Notes under the pieces: generated by a model
What the model was told of the DNA's origin: nothing
The model's input: only the letters and a program-made list of their open reading frames with translations
The model's database searches: none
Shown: positions 34,737 through 43,137 of the stretch, piece after piece
How the letters are laid out: each line of letters begins with the position of its first letter
How positions within the stretch are numbered: position 1 is the stretch's first letter
Assembly (NCBI RefSeq): GCF_002563715.1
Contig: NZ_PDJJ01000001.1
Location: 3,224,001-3,288,000, forward strand
Reading direction: 5' to 3'
Length of the DNA: 64,000 bases
Source of the DNA: Isoptericola jiangsuensis
GTDB taxonomy: Bacteria > Actinomycetota > Actinomycetes > Actinomycetales > Cellulomonadaceae
Made by a program: the position numbers and the translations under genes

Positions 34737-35986
34737 GCGTCACCGGCCCCGCCACCGGCAGGGACGCCGGGCAGGACCACCTCGCCCCCGCCCTCGTGGT
34801 GTTCTCCCTGGAGCCCTGGGACGACGTCTGGCGCCGCAACCAGCACCTGGTGTCCCGGCTGCTCGCCGCGGACCCGGCGCTGCACGTGCTGTTCGTCGAA
34901 CCGCCGGCGGACCCGCTGCACCGGACCCGCACCGGCGGGACCCCGCGCCCCGGCGCGGGCACCCGGCGCGGACCGCGCGGCCCCTGGGGGGACCGGCTCC
35001 ACCTGCACCAGCCCACCAAGTGGCTGCCGCGCCGCGTCGACCCGGCCGGTGACGCCCGCCGTGCCCGGGGCGCGCTGCGCGCGGCCCGGCGGCTCGGCCT
35101 ACGACCCGTCGCCCTGTGGGTGAACGACCTGGCCTGCGCCACCGTCCTCGACGACGGCGACGCCCCCGTGCTCTACGACGTCACCGACGACTGGACGCTC
35201 GCCGACCGGCCCGCCCGGGAACGGGACCGGCTGGTCGCCGCCGAGGAGCGGCTGCTCCGGGACGCCGCCGCGGTCGTGGTCTGCTCGCCCGCCCTCGTGG
35301 CCACCAAGACCCGCGGGGACCGGGTGCCCGCCCTCGTCACCAACGGGGTCGACGGGGCCGCGTACCGCGCCGCGGTCGCGCGACCGGCCGGTCTCCCGGC
35401 GGGACCCGTCGCCCTGTACGCCGGCACCCTGCACCGCGACCGCCTCGACGTCGACGTCACCGTCCGCACGCAGCGGGCCGTCGCCGCGGACGGGGGCACC
35501 GTCGTCCTCCTCGGCCCGGACGCGCTGGGACCCGGCGACCGCGCGGCGCTGGAGGCCGCGGGCGTCCTGCTGCTCGGCCCGCGCCCGTTCGACCAGGTGC
35601 CGGCGTTCCTGCGGCACGCCGACGTGCTCCTCGTGCCGCACGTCGTGGACGGGTTCACCGACAGTCTCGACCCCATCAAGGGGTACGAGTACCGGGCGGC
35701 GGGCCGGCCCGTGGTGGCGACGCCCGTCGCCGGGTTCCGGGACGCCGACGACCCGGCGGTGCGCTGCGTGCCCGCCGCCGGCTTCCCCGCCGCGGTCGGG
35801 GAGCGCCTCGCCGACGTCGCGGCCGGGCGGGCCCCCGCACCGGACGGGTCCCCGGCCGAGCTCCCCGCGGACCTGCCGACCTGGGACCGGCAGGCGGCGC
35901 TCGTCGAGCAGGTCCTCAGCGCGACGACGCCCGGGCGGCCGGGTTCCGCGACGACCGACGCCCCGCGGCGGACCGCCACGCCGTGA
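34733..35986 (+). CDS. GT-B glycosyltransferase (GT4-like)
   Basis: Protein of 417 residues with GT-B layout. N-terminal VVFSLEPWDDVWRRNQHLVS resembles the family that includes teichuronic-acid and mannosyl transferases; a central LYDVTDDWTLADRPARE precedes the linker, and the C-terminal domain shows VALYAGTLHRDRLDVDV and SLDPIKGYEYRAAGRPVV, where an atypical sequence replaces the usual E-X7-E. The last 20 residues are low-complexity (Thr/Pro/Ala/Arg) and overlap the convergent gene by 71 nt. GTG start overlapping the upstream stop. Confidence 0.8.
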   Translation: MSVTGPATGRDAGQDHLAPALVVFSLEPWDDVWRRNQHLVSRLLAADPALHVLFVEPPADPLHRTRTGGTPRPGAGTRRGPRGPWGDRLHLHQPTKWLPRRVDPAGDARRARGALRAARRLGLRPVALWVNDLACATVLDDGDAPVLYDVTDDWTLADRPARERDRLVAAEERLLRDAAAVVVCSPALVATKTRGDRVPALVTNGVDGAAYRAAVARPAGLPAGPVALYAGTLHRDRLDVDVTVRTQRAVAADGGTVVLLGPDALGPGDRAALEAAGVLLLGPRPFDQVPAFLRHADVLLVPHVVDGFTDSLDPIKGYEYRAAGRPVVATPVAGFRDADDPAVRCVPAAGFPAAVGERLADVAAGRAPAPDGSPAELPADLPTWDRQAALVEQVLSATTPGRPGSATTDAPRRTATP

Positions 35987-37112
35987 CCGTCGTCGCGGCG
36001 GTCCGGGCGACGGCGAACCGTTCCACGGCGACGGTGTGCGCCCGCCGCGCGCGCCGGCGGGCCGCGGCGGGGTCGGCCAGCACCTCGTCGAGCGCCCGCG
36101 CGAGCGCGTCGACGTCGCCCGGCGGGACGAGCAGGCCGAGCGGCTCCTCCCCGTCGGGCGCGAGGATCTCCGGGACGCCCCCGGCGTCGGTCGCGATCAC
36201 GGGCACCCCCCGGACCATCGCCTCGACCACGACCTGCCCGAACGGCTCGGGCGCGGGCGAGGCGTGCACGACGACGGTCGCCCGGTCGATCTCCGCGGCG
36301 GGATCCACCACGGCGGGGTGACGGACGACGACGCCGCCGAGCCCGAGCCGGTCGATCTCCGCGTCGACCTCCCGGGCGTGGTCCTCCGCGCCGAACAACG
36401 GGTCGCCGACGAGCCGGAACCGCACGTCCGGCCACCGGTCCTGCAGCAGCGCGGCCGCCCGCACCAGCTCGAGCTGGCCCTTGGTGGGGCTGATCCGGCC
36501 CAGGAGCAGCACCTGCGGCGGGCCGTCGGGCGGACCGTCGACGGGGAACGGTCGTGCCTGCTCGGGCGCGAAGCCCGGGTAGGCGACGACGAGCCCGCGG
36601 GCGCCCGGCACCGTCGCCGCCGTCGCCCGCGAGTTCGCGACGACGACCGCGGGGAGGCGGCGCGCGGTGCCGCGCAGGAGCCGCACGAGGACGCCGGGCA
36701 GGTAGTCGGGCGTGACCCGGTCGTGCACCCACCAGACCAGCGGCACCCGCGCCGCCCCGGCGGCGCACAGGCCGACGAGGTACGCCTTGAGGGAGTTGGC
36801 GTGCACGACGTCGGGGCGGACCCGGCGCACGTGCCGGGCGAGCCGCAGCCCGAACGCCACCGTGCCGGGCACGCGCCGCAGGGCCCCAAGGCCGCCGGCG
36901 CGGTGCCGGTCCATCGTCGCGATCCCCGGGTCGAGCGCGAGGACCGTCACCGGGACGCCGAGCGCCCGCGCCCGCTCGGCGAGCGGGCCGTCCGCGAACA
37001 GCGTCAGGTGCGGCTGCACGTCGTCGTCGAGCGCGTCGAGGAGGCGCAGCAGCGCCAGCTCGCCCCCGCCGACGGCCGCCGTGTGGTCGAGCAGCAGGAC
37101 CCGCAGGCTCAC
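35916..37112 (-). CDS. GT4-family glycosyltransferase
   Basis: GT-B transferase of 398 residues. N-terminal LRVLLLDHTAAVGGGELALL, then ARHVRRVRPDVVHANSLKAY, VLLLGRISPTKGQLELVRAA and PEPFGQVVVEAMVRGVPVIA with the EX7E-type motif. GTG at 37112 overlaps the stop of the Wzc-like gene by 4 nt, placing it last in a three-gene minus-strand operon. Its Arg/Ser-rich C-terminal tail lies antisense to the end of the plus-strand operon (71-nt overlap), so no room for a conventional terminator exists between them. Confidence 0.86.
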   Translation of the reverse strand: MSLRVLLLDHTAAVGGGELALLRLLDALDDDVQPHLTLFADGPLAERARALGVPVTVLALDPGIATMDRHRAGGLGALRRVPGTVAFGLRLARHVRRVRPDVVHANSLKAYLVGLCAAGAARVPLVWWVHDRVTPDYLPGVLVRLLRGTARRLPAVVVANSRATAATVPGARGLVVAYPGFAPEQARPFPVDGPPDGPPQVLLLGRISPTKGQLELVRAAALLQDRWPDVRFRLVGDPLFGAEDHAREVDAEIDRLGLGGVVVRHPAVVDPAAEIDRATVVVHASPAPEPFGQVVVEAMVRGVPVIATDAGGVPEILAPDGEEPLGLLVPPGDVDALARALDEVLADPAAARRRARRAHTVAVERFAVARTAATTVTAWRSAAGRRSSRNPAARASSR

Positions 37113-39067
37113 GGGGTGGCGCGCTTCGGGGCGCCGATCCCGGGCTCGGCCGGGCGGTGGAAGAACGCGATGCCGGCGCCGGACGTCTCACGGTCCGGCG
37201 CCGTGCCCGCCTCCGGCTGCTCCGGTGCGTCGTCCGGCGCGGGGTCGGCGGTCTGGTCGGCGGGTGCGGCGGGCCGCGGCGCGGGGGCACCCACCTGGGC
37301 CACCAGCACGGGCCGGAACCCGCCCGGACGGGGGTCGATCACGTCGACCCGGCGGGGGAAGCCCGTGTCCGGCAGCGCGAGCCGCGGGATCTGGACGGTG
37401 GCCAGGCTCGCCTCGGCGGCGGGCGCCGGGGAACCGTCGGCGGTGCGGGGGCGCGGGTCGGGCTCCGTGGCCGGCCCGGCCGCGGCGTCGGTGCGGTGGC
37501 GGGGCTCCGCCGGGACGTCGGCGGACGCGGCCGGGTCGGTGTCGACGTCGCGCTCGGCGTCCGTCCCGGCGTCCGGGCCCGCGACGTCCGTCACCGGTGT
37601 CCGCACGTCCCCCTCCTCGCCGTACGTCGAGGCGTAGGTGTCCCGGTGGTTGCTGGCCACGCCGACCAGCGCGACCCCGGCGAGGGCCACGTCGTTGGTG
37701 CGGAGCCGGTCCACGGCCCGGCCGAGGACGCCGCGGTCCGTGCGCCCGGCGGCGGCCAGCAGCACGGTCCCGTCGGCGTACCCGCCGAGGATCGTGGCGT
37801 CGGCGGCGGCGAGCACGGGCGGCGCGTCGACCACGACGATGTCGGCCTCGGCCCGCAGCGCCTCGACGAGGTCGCTCGCGGCCGTCGTGGCCAGGTAGTC
37901 GGCGGAGTCGAGCGGCTGGTCCGGCACGGGGAACAGCTCGAGGTTCGTGATGGTGGTGGGGCGCAGCCCGCGACCGGTGCCCTCCCACGTCGGCGGGGCG
38001 GGCAGCAGCTCGTCGATCTGGGGGCGGCGCAGGTCGCCGGACAGCACGATCGTGCGTCGCCCGGACAGCGCCCACGACACCGCGAGGTTCGCCGCGACGA
38101 ACGAGCGCGGCGCCGACGGGTCGGCCGCGGTCACCACGACGACGGCGTGGTCGCGCCGGGGCAGGCTGACCTGCACCGCGGTGCGCAGCTCGCGCACCGA
38201 CTCGGTGAACGGGGTCGCGGCCAGGCTCGCGACCGGCAGCACCTCCGTCTGCGCGAACGTCTTGAGGCTGGCGCGCAGGCCGGTCACCTCGGCGAGGATC
38301 GGGGCGTCCGCCGCCTCCGCCGCCTGCTCGACCGTGCGCACGCGCGTGTCGAGGCCGCGGCGCACGAACGCGATGCCGACACCGGCGGCGAGACCCGTCA
38401 GCAGGGCGATGCCCAGCACGCTGAGGCGGCCGAGCCCGACCGGGTCGGCCACGGCGGTCGCCGTCACCTGCCCGGGCTCCACGAGGGTCTGGTAGGCCGT
38501 CTTCTGCGCCGTCAGCACGTTGAGGGACTCCTCCCCCGTGCTCTGCAGCGCCGTCGCCTCCGGGTCGTTCGGCCGCGCCTTCAGCGTGTCGCGCGCCGCG
38601 ATGATCTGACTGCTCAGGGCGCTGATCTGCTCGTCGAGGGCGGCCACCTGCTCGTCGATGACGGCGGGCAGCTGCGCCACGTAGGCCGTGGCGTAGGCGT
38701 TCGCCGCGTCCGCCGCGAACTCGGCGGACGTGCTGGTCGCCGTGATGGTCATGGTCATCGTCGCGGCGTCGTACAGGGGCTCGACCTCCGCCCCGTGCAG
38801 CGTGCTGACGGGCACGTCGAGCGCCTCGGCCGCGGCCTGCTCCACCTCGGGCCCGACGACGACGGTCGGGTCCGGGTTGGCCGTCACGGCGGCCGTCCCC
38901 TCGGCACCGGCCGAGCCCGACGACGCGAGCTCGACGGTCGCCGTGGCCTGGTAGGTGATCTCCTGCCGGTCGGCGTACACGTAGCCCGCGCCCACGACGA
39001 GCACGACGGCCCCGAGCACGAACCACTTGCTCGCCCACACGACACGGAGGAACTCGCGCAGCGTCAT
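37109..39067 (-). CDS. Wzz/Wzc-like polysaccharide copolymerase with a degenerate tyrosine-kinase domain
   Basis: Membrane protein of 652 residues that sets chain length or export in Wzy systems. A first helix (KWFVLGAVVLVVGAGYVYAD), a periplasmic-type coiled region rich in DEQISALSS-like repeats and a second helix (VLGIALLTGLAAGVGIAFV) form the Wzz part. The cytoplasmic part aligns with BY-kinases, but Walker A reads VTAADPSAPRSFVAANLA instead of a GxGKS/T loop and Walker A' reads VLSGDLRRPQ; Walker B DIVVVDAPPVLAAADA is kept. Few tyrosines follow (DTYASTYGEEGD) before a Pro/Asp-rich tail. Kinase activity is therefore doubtful. Confidence 0.83.
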   Translation of the reverse strand: MTLREFLRVVWASKWFVLGAVVLVVGAGYVYADRQEITYQATATVELASSGSAGAEGTAAVTANPDPTVVVGPEVEQAAAEALDVPVSTLHGAEVEPLYDAATMTMTITATSTSAEFAADAANAYATAYVAQLPAVIDEQVAALDEQISALSSQIIAARDTLKARPNDPEATALQSTGEESLNVLTAQKTAYQTLVEPGQVTATAVADPVGLGRLSVLGIALLTGLAAGVGIAFVRRGLDTRVRTVEQAAEAADAPILAEVTGLRASLKTFAQTEVLPVASLAATPFTESVRELRTAVQVSLPRRDHAVVVVTAADPSAPRSFVAANLAVSWALSGRRTIVLSGDLRRPQIDELLPAPPTWEGTGRGLRPTTITNLELFPVPDQPLDSADYLATTAASDLVEALRAEADIVVVDAPPVLAAADATILGGYADGTVLLAAAGRTDRGVLGRAVDRLRTNDVALAGVALVGVASNHRDTYASTYGEEGDVRTPVTDVAGPDAGTDAERDVDTDPAASADVPAEPRHRTDAAAGPATEPDPRPRTADGSPAPAAEASLATVQIPRLALPDTGFPRRVDVIDPRPGGFRPVLVAQVGAPAPRPAAPADQTADPAPDDAPEQPEAGTAPDRETSGAGIAFFHRPAEPGIGAPKRATP

Positions 39068-40212
39068 CGGGCACCTCCCGCGACGGCCGGTGCCGAGAGC
39101 TCCTCGGCGACGATCTCCTGCAGCCTGCTGACGAACCGGTCCTCGCCGAACGACGCGCAGTGCTCCTGGATGACGTCGGGCGACCACGTTCTCGCCAGGA
39201 CGTCGGCGACGCCCTCGGCGACGTCCTGCGGAACGGGTGCCGCGAACAGCCGCCCGTTGCGCCCGTCGACCACGGTGTCCAGGAACCCGCCGGCGCGCAG
39301 GGCCGCCGTCGGCACGCCGAACGCGCCCGCCTCCAGCGGGGTCAGCCCGTAGTCCTCGTAGGACGCCGCGACGAGCGCCGCGGCGTGCCGGTACGCCCAG
39401 CGCATCTCGGCGTCGTCGACCCGCCCCGCGAACGTCACCAGGCCGGGTGCGGTGCGGGCCGCGATCTCCTCCAGCCGTGCGCGGTCCGGGCCGCCCCCGA
39501 CGACGACGAGGCGCTGCCCGAGCAGGCCCGCCGCCTCCACGACGACGTCGACGTTCTTGTAGGGCAGCAGACGGGCCACGCACAGCAGGTACCCGGGCTC
39601 GACGCCCGCCAGGGGCGTCTCGGGGCCGTCGGGGCGGCAGGCGGCGGGCGGCGGCACGACCTCGGCCTCGATGCCGTAGACCCGCCGGATGGTCCGCTGG
39701 ATCTCGGTGGAGGTGGTGACGTAGCGGTCGGCGCGCTCCGCGGCGCGGGCGTCCCAGCGGCGCAGCGCGGGGCTGATCGCGGCCAGCGCCGCCGCCACGG
39801 CACGGTCGCGCAGGCCCCGGACCTGCTCGTCGGCCCCGCCGAGGTAGCGGTGCGGCTGGTACAGCCAGCGCGCGGGCGCGTAGCAGTAGACGACGGTGCG
39901 GCGGGCGCCGCGGTAGCCGTGGGCCCAGCCGCTGGAGCTCGCGAGCAGGACGTCGGCCTCGACCCGCTGGGCGTCCACCGCGGGGGCGAGCAGCGGCAGC
40001 GCGAGGCGGTGGTGGCGGCGCAGCACGGAGAACCGGTCGAGGCGTCCCGGCCGCAGCTCGACGTCGGCGAACTCGGGGTGGGTGCCGTCCGGGTCGTACA
40101 GCGTCGTGTACATGGGGGAACCGGGGAACGCCCGCGCCATGAGCAGGGCCACACGTTCCGCCCCGCCGCGCTGGGTCGCGTAGTCGTGCGCCAGGGCCAC
40201 GCCAGCCGTCAT
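39064..40212 (-). CDS. GT4-family glycosyltransferase
   Basis: GT-B transferase of 382 residues, first gene of the operon with the copolymerase. Landmarks are VALAHDYATQRGGAERVALL, VVYCYAPARWLYQPHRYL (similar to WbaZ-like mannosyltransferases), LCVARLLPYKNVDVVVEAAG and SYEDYGLTPLEAGAFGVPTA carrying the EX7E-type motif. ATG at 40212 is preceded by GGGAGG at 6 nt, better than an upstream in-frame GTG at 40227. Because of its place with the copolymerase it may act early in repeat-unit assembly, but this is not shown. Confidence 0.87.
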   Translation of the reverse strand: MTAGVALAHDYATQRGGAERVALLMARAFPGSPMYTTLYDPDGTHPEFADVELRPGRLDRFSVLRRHHRLALPLLAPAVDAQRVEADVLLASSSGWAHGYRGARRTVVYCYAPARWLYQPHRYLGGADEQVRGLRDRAVAAALAAISPALRRWDARAAERADRYVTTSTEIQRTIRRVYGIEAEVVPPPAACRPDGPETPLAGVEPGYLLCVARLLPYKNVDVVVEAAGLLGQRLVVVGGGPDRARLEEIAARTAPGLVTFAGRVDDAEMRWAYRHAAALVAASYEDYGLTPLEAGAFGVPTAALRAGGFLDTVVDGRNGRLFAAPVPQDVAEGVADVLARTWSPDVIQEHCASFGEDRFVSRLQEIVAEELSAPAVAGGAR

Positions 40213-40256
40213 CCGAGCCTCCCGCACCGCCGGCCCGCAGGTCGGACCGCCCCCTC

Positions 40257-40303
40257 AGGCTAGGCGGTCGGGTGCGGCTGCGGGGAGTGCTTGCCCGGGT
40301 GAA
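40257..40303 (-). promoter_or_regulatory. Island promoter 9: TTCACCC box plus TAGCCT -10
   Basis: On the minus strand TTCACCC starts at 40303, 41 nt upstream of TAGCCT at 40262. Transcription would begin near 40250, leaving a leader of roughly 38 nt with a GGGAGG ribosome site. No convincing second box 21 nt further upstream is seen. Confidence 0.52.
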
Positions 40304-40328
40304 TTGCCTGCTCTCACCCGCTGCCGCG

Positions 40329-40934
40329 TCAGCCCTTCGCGGGGTGGAACTTCCCCTGGGCGGCCAGCAGACCCTCGACGAGCACCATCTCGACGGCGTC
40401 GGCGGCGTCGTCGACGAGGATCGGCAGGTCCTTGCGCTCGGTCGCGGAGAAGTCCTTGAGGACGAAGTCGGCGGTGTCCATGCGGCCGGGCGGGCGCCCG
40501 ACGCCGACGCGCACCCGCGTGTAGTCCTTGGTGCCGAGGGCCTTGGTGATGTCGCGCAGACCGTTGTGGCCGCCCTCGCCGCCGCCGGTCTTCAGCTTGA
40601 TGGTGTCGAACGGGATGTCGACCTCGTCGTGCACGACGAGCACGTGGTCGGCGTCGATGCCGTAGTACTGCGCCAGGCCGGACACCGGGCCGCCCGAGGT
40701 GTTCATGTACGTCGTCGGCTTGGCGAGCACGACGCGCGGACCGGGCGCCCCGCCGGGCAGGACGCCCAGGCGGGCCTCCGCGACCGTCGCCTGCGCGCGG
40801 GAGTGGCGGGCGAACCGGGCGCCGGCCCGCTCGGCGAGGAGGTCGAGGACCATCTGACCGACGTTGTGGCGGTTGCCGGCGTACTTCGGGCCGGGGTTGC
40901 CGAGGCCGACGACGAGCCACGGGGAGTCGGTCAT
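40329..40934 (-). CDS. pth: Peptidyl-tRNA hydrolase
   Basis: Releases peptides from prematurely dropped peptidyl-tRNA. The 201-residue protein has the full bacterial Pth signature: [20 protein letters not shown] with catalytic His, [29 protein letters not shown] with the conserved Asp, and [13 protein letters not shown]. The ATG at 40934 follows GGAAGGATG and gives [16 protein letters not shown]; a longer in-frame ORF upstream is not needed. It marks the right boundary of the polysaccharide island and the return to conserved housekeeping genes. Confidence 0.96.
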   Translation of the reverse strand: MTDSPWLVVGLGNPGPKYAGNRHNVGQMVLDLLAERAGARFARHSRAQATVAEARLGVLPGGAPGPRVVLAKPTTYMNTSGGPVSGLAQYYGIDADHVLVVHDEVDIPFDTIKLKTGGGEGGHNGLRDITKALGTKDYTRVRVGVGRPPGRMDTADFVLKDFSATERKDLPILVDDAADAVEMVLVEGLLAAQGKFHPAKG

Positions 40935-40990
40935 GGGTGCATCCTTCCATCGGGGGTGGGCAGGGCGCCGCACCGGTCCGTGCACGCAGA

Positions 40991-41025
40991 ACGCCCGACG
41001 GCGGCACGGGGCCGCCGTCGGGCGT
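40991..41025. terminator. Terminator-type hairpin between rplY and pth
   Basis: A perfect 15-bp stem (40991-41005 with 41011-41025) with a 5-nt ACGGG loop follows rplY on the minus strand and precedes the pth start by about 57 nt. It could attenuate rather than fully end transcription into pth. Confidence 0.75.
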
Positions 41026-41063
41026 CGCTGGGGTTCCGCGGGTGTCGCGCGAAGACCGTCAGA

Positions 41064-41657
41064 TCACTCGGCGGACGCCGCGGCCGGCTCCTCGGCGGAC
41101 TCCGCCGACTCCGCCGCCTCGCCGCGCGGCTCGGTGACGAGGACGACGACGTGGTCGGCCTCGGTGAGGAGCGACACGCCCTTCGGCAGCTCGACGTCAC
41201 CGGCGGTGACGTTCGCACCGGCCTCGAGACCCTCGATGGAGACCTCGATGGACTCCGGGATGTGGGTCGCCTCGGCCTCGACGGAGAGGGTCTGGGACTC
41301 GACCAGGTGGATGGTGCCGGCGGCCGACTCGCCCGTGATGTTCACGGTGATGTCGACGGCGATCTTCTCGCCCTTCTTCACCAGCAGCAGGTCGATGTGC
41401 TCGATCTCCGGACGCCACGGGTGACGCTGGACGTCCTTGACGACGGCGAGCTCGGTGCGACCGTCGATCGACAGCTCGAGCAGCGCGTTGGTGTTGCGCA
41501 CCGCGAGCATCGTCTGGTGGCCCGGGAGGGTGACGTGGACCGGGTCGGTGCCGTGGCCGTACAGGACGGCGGGGATGTTGTTCGCGCGGCGGATGCGGCG
41601 GGCCGCACCCTTGCCGAACTCGGTGCGGGTCTCGGCGGCGAGCTTGATCTCGGACAC
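41064..41657 (-). CDS. rplY: 50S ribosomal protein L25 / general stress protein Ctc
   Basis: 5S rRNA-binding ribosomal protein of the long (Ctc) type, 197 residues. It has an N-terminal L25 domain (KLAAETRTEFGKGAARRIRR, ANNIPAVLYGHGTDPVHVTL, DVQRHPWRPEIEHIDLLLVK) and the C-terminal beta domain (VEAEATHIPESIEVSIEGLE) with an acidic Ala/Glu-rich tail. The GTG at 41657 is preceded by AGGAG at 8 nt, which fixes the start. It lies between pth and the mannosyltransferase pair, in the conserved prs-rplY-pth order. Confidence 0.95.
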   Translation of the reverse strand: MSEIKLAAETRTEFGKGAARRIRRANNIPAVLYGHGTDPVHVTLPGHQTMLAVRNTNALLELSIDGRTELAVVKDVQRHPWRPEIEHIDLLLVKKGEKIAVDITVNITGESAAGTIHLVESQTLSVEAEATHIPESIEVSIEGLEAGANVTAGDVELPKGVSLLTEADHVVVLVTEPRGEAAESAESAEEPAAASAE

Positions 41658-41738
41658 GTGGATCACTCCTGCGGAAGTCGTGTTGTGCCGACGACCAGAG
41701 GGAGCCGTCGGCTGTCCGCGAGGGGAACCGGCGCGGAC

Positions 41739-41817
41739 GGGCGGTTGCGTCGGCGTGGGACGCGTGACGGACGGACCGTGGGCGCCGCGGGCTGCACTGC
41801 AGCACACGCAACCGCCC
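41739..41817. repeat. 12-bp inverted repeat upstream of rplY
   Basis: GGGCGGTTGCGT (41739-41750) and its exact complement ACGCAACCGCCC (41806-41817) enclose 55 nt with further short complementarity. The structure lies in the 253-nt gap between the stop of the membrane mannosyltransferase gene and the GTG of rplY. It may be the terminator of the former or part of a structured rplY leader. Confidence 0.55.
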
Positions 41818-41910
41818 AGTCGATCACGGACGTCCGACGGATCCAGCGTGCGGTGCGCACTGTCCTCCTGGACCGGTGCCCGTCAGACGTCCCTCGCCGA
41901 GGCAACCGGA

Positions 41911-43137
41911 CTACTGTACCCGCCCGGGCTGCGGTGACGAAACCTCGACGTCGTCACACCGTGCCGGTGCGAGCCGCGCCGCCAGGAGCGTGGACGCCGT
42001 CGTCGACACGTAGGCCGCACCGAGGACGGCCAGGTAGAGCCCCACGTCGACGCTGCCCGGGTCGCCCGGCACCAGGCGGTAGCCCACCAGCCAGCACCCG
42101 GCCAGCGTGACCAGCAGCACGACCCACGACGTCCGCCCGACCCGTCGCGCCAACGCCGGCCACACCCACAGCAGCGGCAGGGCGAGCACCCGGTAGGCCA
42201 GGTGCGAGACCGGCATGAGGAGCAGCAGGCACGCCATGACGTTCCACGCCGACAGGCGCGGATCCCCGGGACGGCGCAGCGCGACCACGAGCAGCGCCAC
42301 CGCCCAGGCCGCCAGCACGACCGTCACCACCACGCCCAGTGCCGCCGACTCCACCACGGGCCGCGCGAGCACACCCGAGCTCGTGAAGAGGTCCCGGCCC
42401 GCACCCCACGCCGAGTACGACGTCAGGGGCTGGTCGCTCGCCGCCAGCGTCCGCCCGACCCACCGCGGCACCGCGTCCGGGCCGACCGCCACCGTCGACA
42501 CCACGACCGTCAGGGCCAGCGCCGCGCCGACCCCCACGAGCGTGGCCCGCGCGTCACCGCCCCGCCGGAACCCCCACAGCGCCAGACCGCCCGCCCACGT
42601 CTTCAGCGCCGCGGCGAGCCCCACGACGAACGCACCCGCCGTCGGACGACCCCGGACCACCAGCAGCACCGCCAGCGCCATGAGCGCCAGCAGCAGCAGG
42701 TCGACCTGCCCCAGCCACAGGACGACGACCACGGGCCACGACGCCAGCAGCGTCAGCGCCGCGACACCCGAGACCAGGGGGCGCGACCACGTCCCCAGGT
42801 CCCGCCACACCGACGCCACGACCAGCGCCACCGCACCCAGCCCCGCTCCGAGCGACATCGCCGTCCACCACGCCATCTGGGCGGACGCGCCCCCGCTCAC
42901 CGGCCCCAGGGCCAGCGCGAGCAACGGCGAGTAGACGTACATCGGCGCCGCGTACGGCGTCCCCGCGGAGTCCACCGCGTCGGCGCCCTCGAGGAAGAAC
43001 CCGAGGTCCATGCCCGACGTCGGGTCGCCCACCGCCCCGCAGTAGCGCTCGACCACCAGGAACGCCGTGCCGAGCACCACGACGACCCACAGCCCCGCGG
43101 CGACCAGCCCCCGGACGCGGGCCGACCCCCACGTCAT
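41911..43137 (-). CDS. GT87-like (DUF2029) polyprenyl-phosphate-mannose-dependent mannosyltransferase
   Basis: Membrane protein of 408 residues with roughly ten hydrophobic helices, of the GT-C type. The first extracellular region contains SGMDLGFFLEGADAVDSAG and GTPYAAPMYVYSPLLALAL, where GT87 enzymes carry acidic catalytic residues and the YxYPP-like motif. In actinobacteria such enzymes use polyprenyl-phosphate mannose to build mannans or glycolipids. It is coupled by a 4-nt ATGA overlap to the preceding GT2-GtrA gene, whose product could supply the lipid-linked donor. Confidence 0.75.
   Translation of the reverse strand: MTWGSARVRGLVAAGLWVVVVLGTAFLVVERYCGAVGDPTSGMDLGFFLEGADAVDSAGTPYAAPMYVYSPLLALALGPVSGGASAQMAWWTAMSLGAGLGAVALVVASVWRDLGTWSRPLVSGVAALTLLASWPVVVVLWLGQVDLLLLALMALAVLLVVRGRPTAGAFVVGLAAALKTWAGGLALWGFRRGGDARATLVGVGAALALTVVVSTVAVGPDAVPRWVGRTLAASDQPLTSYSAWGAGRDLFTSSGVLARPVVESAALGVVVTVVLAAWAVALLVVALRRPGDPRLSAWNVMACLLLLMPVSHLAYRVLALPLLWVWPALARRVGRTSWVVLLVTLAGCWLVGYRLVPGDPGSVDVGLYLAVLGAAYVSTTASTLLAARLAPARCDDVEVSSPQPGRVQ

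Noticed and set aside
37157-39352. Long plus-strand open frame opposite the copolymerase gene
   Set aside because: No domain, composition typical of an antisense shadow; the minus frame has Wzz/Wzc motifs.
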